From Streptococcus parasanguinis (GTDB lineage Bacteria > Bacillota > Bacilli > Lactobacillales > Streptococcaceae): DNA of 64,000 nucleotides. Below are positions 62,798-64,000 of the stretch, piece by piece (position 1 is the first letter of the stretch; each line of letters starts with the position of its first letter). Location: contig NZ_CP134147.1 in assembly GCF_032163505.1 (NCBI RefSeq), positions 1,020,501-1,084,500 on the forward strand. Reading direction: 5' to 3'. Made by a program: the position numbers and the translations under genes. Below the pieces are notes generated by a model. It saw only the letters and a program-made list of their open reading frames with translations, did not search any database and was not told the origin of the DNA.

Positions 62798-64000
62798 TTA
62801 CATCAAAGGTCCAATCAGAGAAAAGAGATAACCACCTAGACGATGAGCCATAGGCATTTTTGACAAACTTTCCAGAGTAACTTCCTCTGAGAGAGCCTGG
62901 GTTTTCTCAAAATCTTCTTCAATTTTAAGCACTTCCAGATTATTGTAGAGATAAACCCCATCTTCGAAATTTTGATAGAGACTTCGGTAGTCTGTGTTAA
63001 TGGTTCCTACAACAGCTTGTTGGCTATCAGAAACATAAACCTTAGCATGGACAAAGCCTGGGGTATAACGGAAAATACGGACCCCAGCATCCAAGAGGGC
63101 TTTAAAATAGGTCGTCGCAATATCAAAGGCATACTGTTTATCTGCAATCCCTGGCATAATGATACGAACATCCACACCTCGTCTGGCCGCAAATGTCATG
63201 GCTCGAACCAATTCATCATCCAAGATCAGATACGGCGTCATGATATAGACATAATTAGTAGATGTATTCAGAAGATGTAAATAAACATTTTCTGCAACCT
63301 TGTGGTAGGTCAACGGTGAATTGCCATAAGGAAGAACCAAGCCTTGACCCTCTCTTTTTTGAGGTTTTTCTTGTAGATAGTGCTCCATATCCGTTTTATC
63401 CTCTATTCCAGTCACTTTCCACATGGTCAAAAAGAGAGCTTTCAGCGATTGAACTGCTGAACCATCTAATCGAAGGGCCGTATCCTTCCAATGACCAAAG
63501 CGTTCTAGTTTATTGACATACTCATCAGCGATATTAACGCCACCAGTATAAGCAACTTGACCATCAATCACTGTAATCTTTCGATGGTCTCGGTAATTGT
63601 AATAGGTTGATAGAATGGGCTTGACTGGTGAGAAGGTCTGAGCTTTTATCCCAACCTTGTGCAATCGCTCGATATAATCGTAGGACAAGGTAGTCATCTC
63701 ATTCATCCCATCAAACATGACACGAACATCCAGACCTGCCTTGGCCTTCTCCTCCAAAATGGCTAAAATCTCGCCCCACATGATCCCTTCGTCAATAATG
63801 AAATATTCCATAAAGATATAACGTTCCGCCTTTTTCAAATCCTCCAACAAGGCTGGTAGCATGTCATCTCCAAGTGGAAAATAGGTGACCTCTGTGTCTC
63901 TGTAGATAGGAAACTGGGCTGGACTATGCTCCAGAAAATAAGCTAATTTCTGTAATTGGCTATCACTTTGGGATAAATAATCAGCAACTTCTGGATCGGT
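62798..64000 (-). CDS. cls: Cardiolipin synthase, 5' partial
   Basis: The frame is open to the window end; the protein reads ...PIYRDTEVTYFPLGDDM before the first internal ATG at 63862, which is clearly inside the family sequence, so the gene starts outside. Two phospholipase-D motifs are seen: DHRKITVIDG and VHAKVYVSD. It joins phosphatidylglycerol molecules into cardiolipin at the membrane. Confidence 0.94.
   Translation of the reverse strand, partial: TDPEVADYLSQSDSQLQKLAYFLEHSPAQFPIYRDTEVTYFPLGDDMLPALLEDLKKAERYIFMEYFIIDEGIMWGEILAILEEKAKAGLDVRVMFDGMNEMTTLSYDYIERLHKVGIKAQTFSPVKPILSTYYNYRDHRKITVIDGQVAYTGGVNIADEYVNKLERFGHWKDTALRLDGSAVQSLKALFLTMWKVTGIEDKTDMEHYLQEKPQKREGQGLVLPYGNSPLTYHKVAENVYLHLLNTSTNYVYIMTPYLILDDELVRAMTFAARRGVDVRIIMPGIADKQYAFDIATTYFKALLDAGVRIFRYTPGFVHAKVYVSDSQQAVVGTINTDYRSLYQNFEDGVYLYNNLEVLKIEEDFEKTQALSEEVTLESLSKMPMAHRLGGYLFSLIGPLM

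Noticed and set aside
1..64000. CRISPR arrays, tRNA or rRNA genes, transposase genes
   Set aside because: No regularly spaced repeats, cloverleaf with CCA-type end, ribosomal sequence or transposase-like protein was recognised by eye.

Overview
The window looks like a chromosome segment from an oral Streptococcus of the sanguinis/parasanguinis type. Three things suggest this: low-GC coding style with consensus TTGACA/TATAAT promoters and AGGAGG ribosome sites; a pneumococcus-like order tdk, acetyltransferase, prfA, prmC, tsaC, glyA, nucleoid protein, PvaA-like protein; and xerS beside a streptococcal dif-like site. The species call is inference. No tRNA, rRNA, CRISPR array, insertion sequence or prophage was recognised.

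Layout. 1-1068: end of a ClC chloride channel gene. 1178-5827: one iron-uptake and protein-export operon (efeO, efeB, efeU, tatC, tatA), in which the peroxidase EfeB carries the twin-arginine signal that TatA/TatC would export. 5914-8756: an AT-rich accessory stretch with a 36-residue membrane peptide and several unrecognised genes. 8799-16248: an alpha/beta hydrolase, guaC, xpt-pbuX behind a guanine riboswitch, a MATE pump, ilvD and a tautomerase. 16363-22851: tdk, prfA, prmC, tsaC, glyA and cell-wall genes. 23089-27184: a secreted DUF1002 protein, a DUF805 membrane protein, guaA and a GntR regulator.

27413-32654: five overlapping or nearly touching genes (glycosyltransferase, 3-beta-HSD-like reductase, metallo-beta-lactamase-fold hydrolase, adenylate-forming enzyme, ketoacyl synthase III) form what looks like a small acyl-chain biosynthetic cluster. 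It recalls the OleA/OleC/OleD olefin and beta-lactone pathway but lacks OleB and has an added glycosyltransferase. It lies between gntR and ylxM-ffh and is my best candidate for an undescribed system.

32735-38061: ylxM, ffh, two hydrolase genes, a dif-like site and xerS. Almost every gene left of this point is on the plus strand and every gene right of it is on the minus strand, so the window appears to span the replication terminus.

38150-64000 (all minus strand): an SseB-like protein; the pyruvate/acetoin dehydrogenase operon with lipoate ligase; an operon of two esterases and an ATP-grasp ligase; trmFO; a SatD pair with a triplicated operator; topA, dprA, a ROK kinase, rnhB, rbgA; an ATP-cone protein; dapA, asd, a LemA pair, a free-standing structured RNA of about 150 nt resembling the asd RNA class, an AlkD-like protein and a partial cardiolipin synthase gene.
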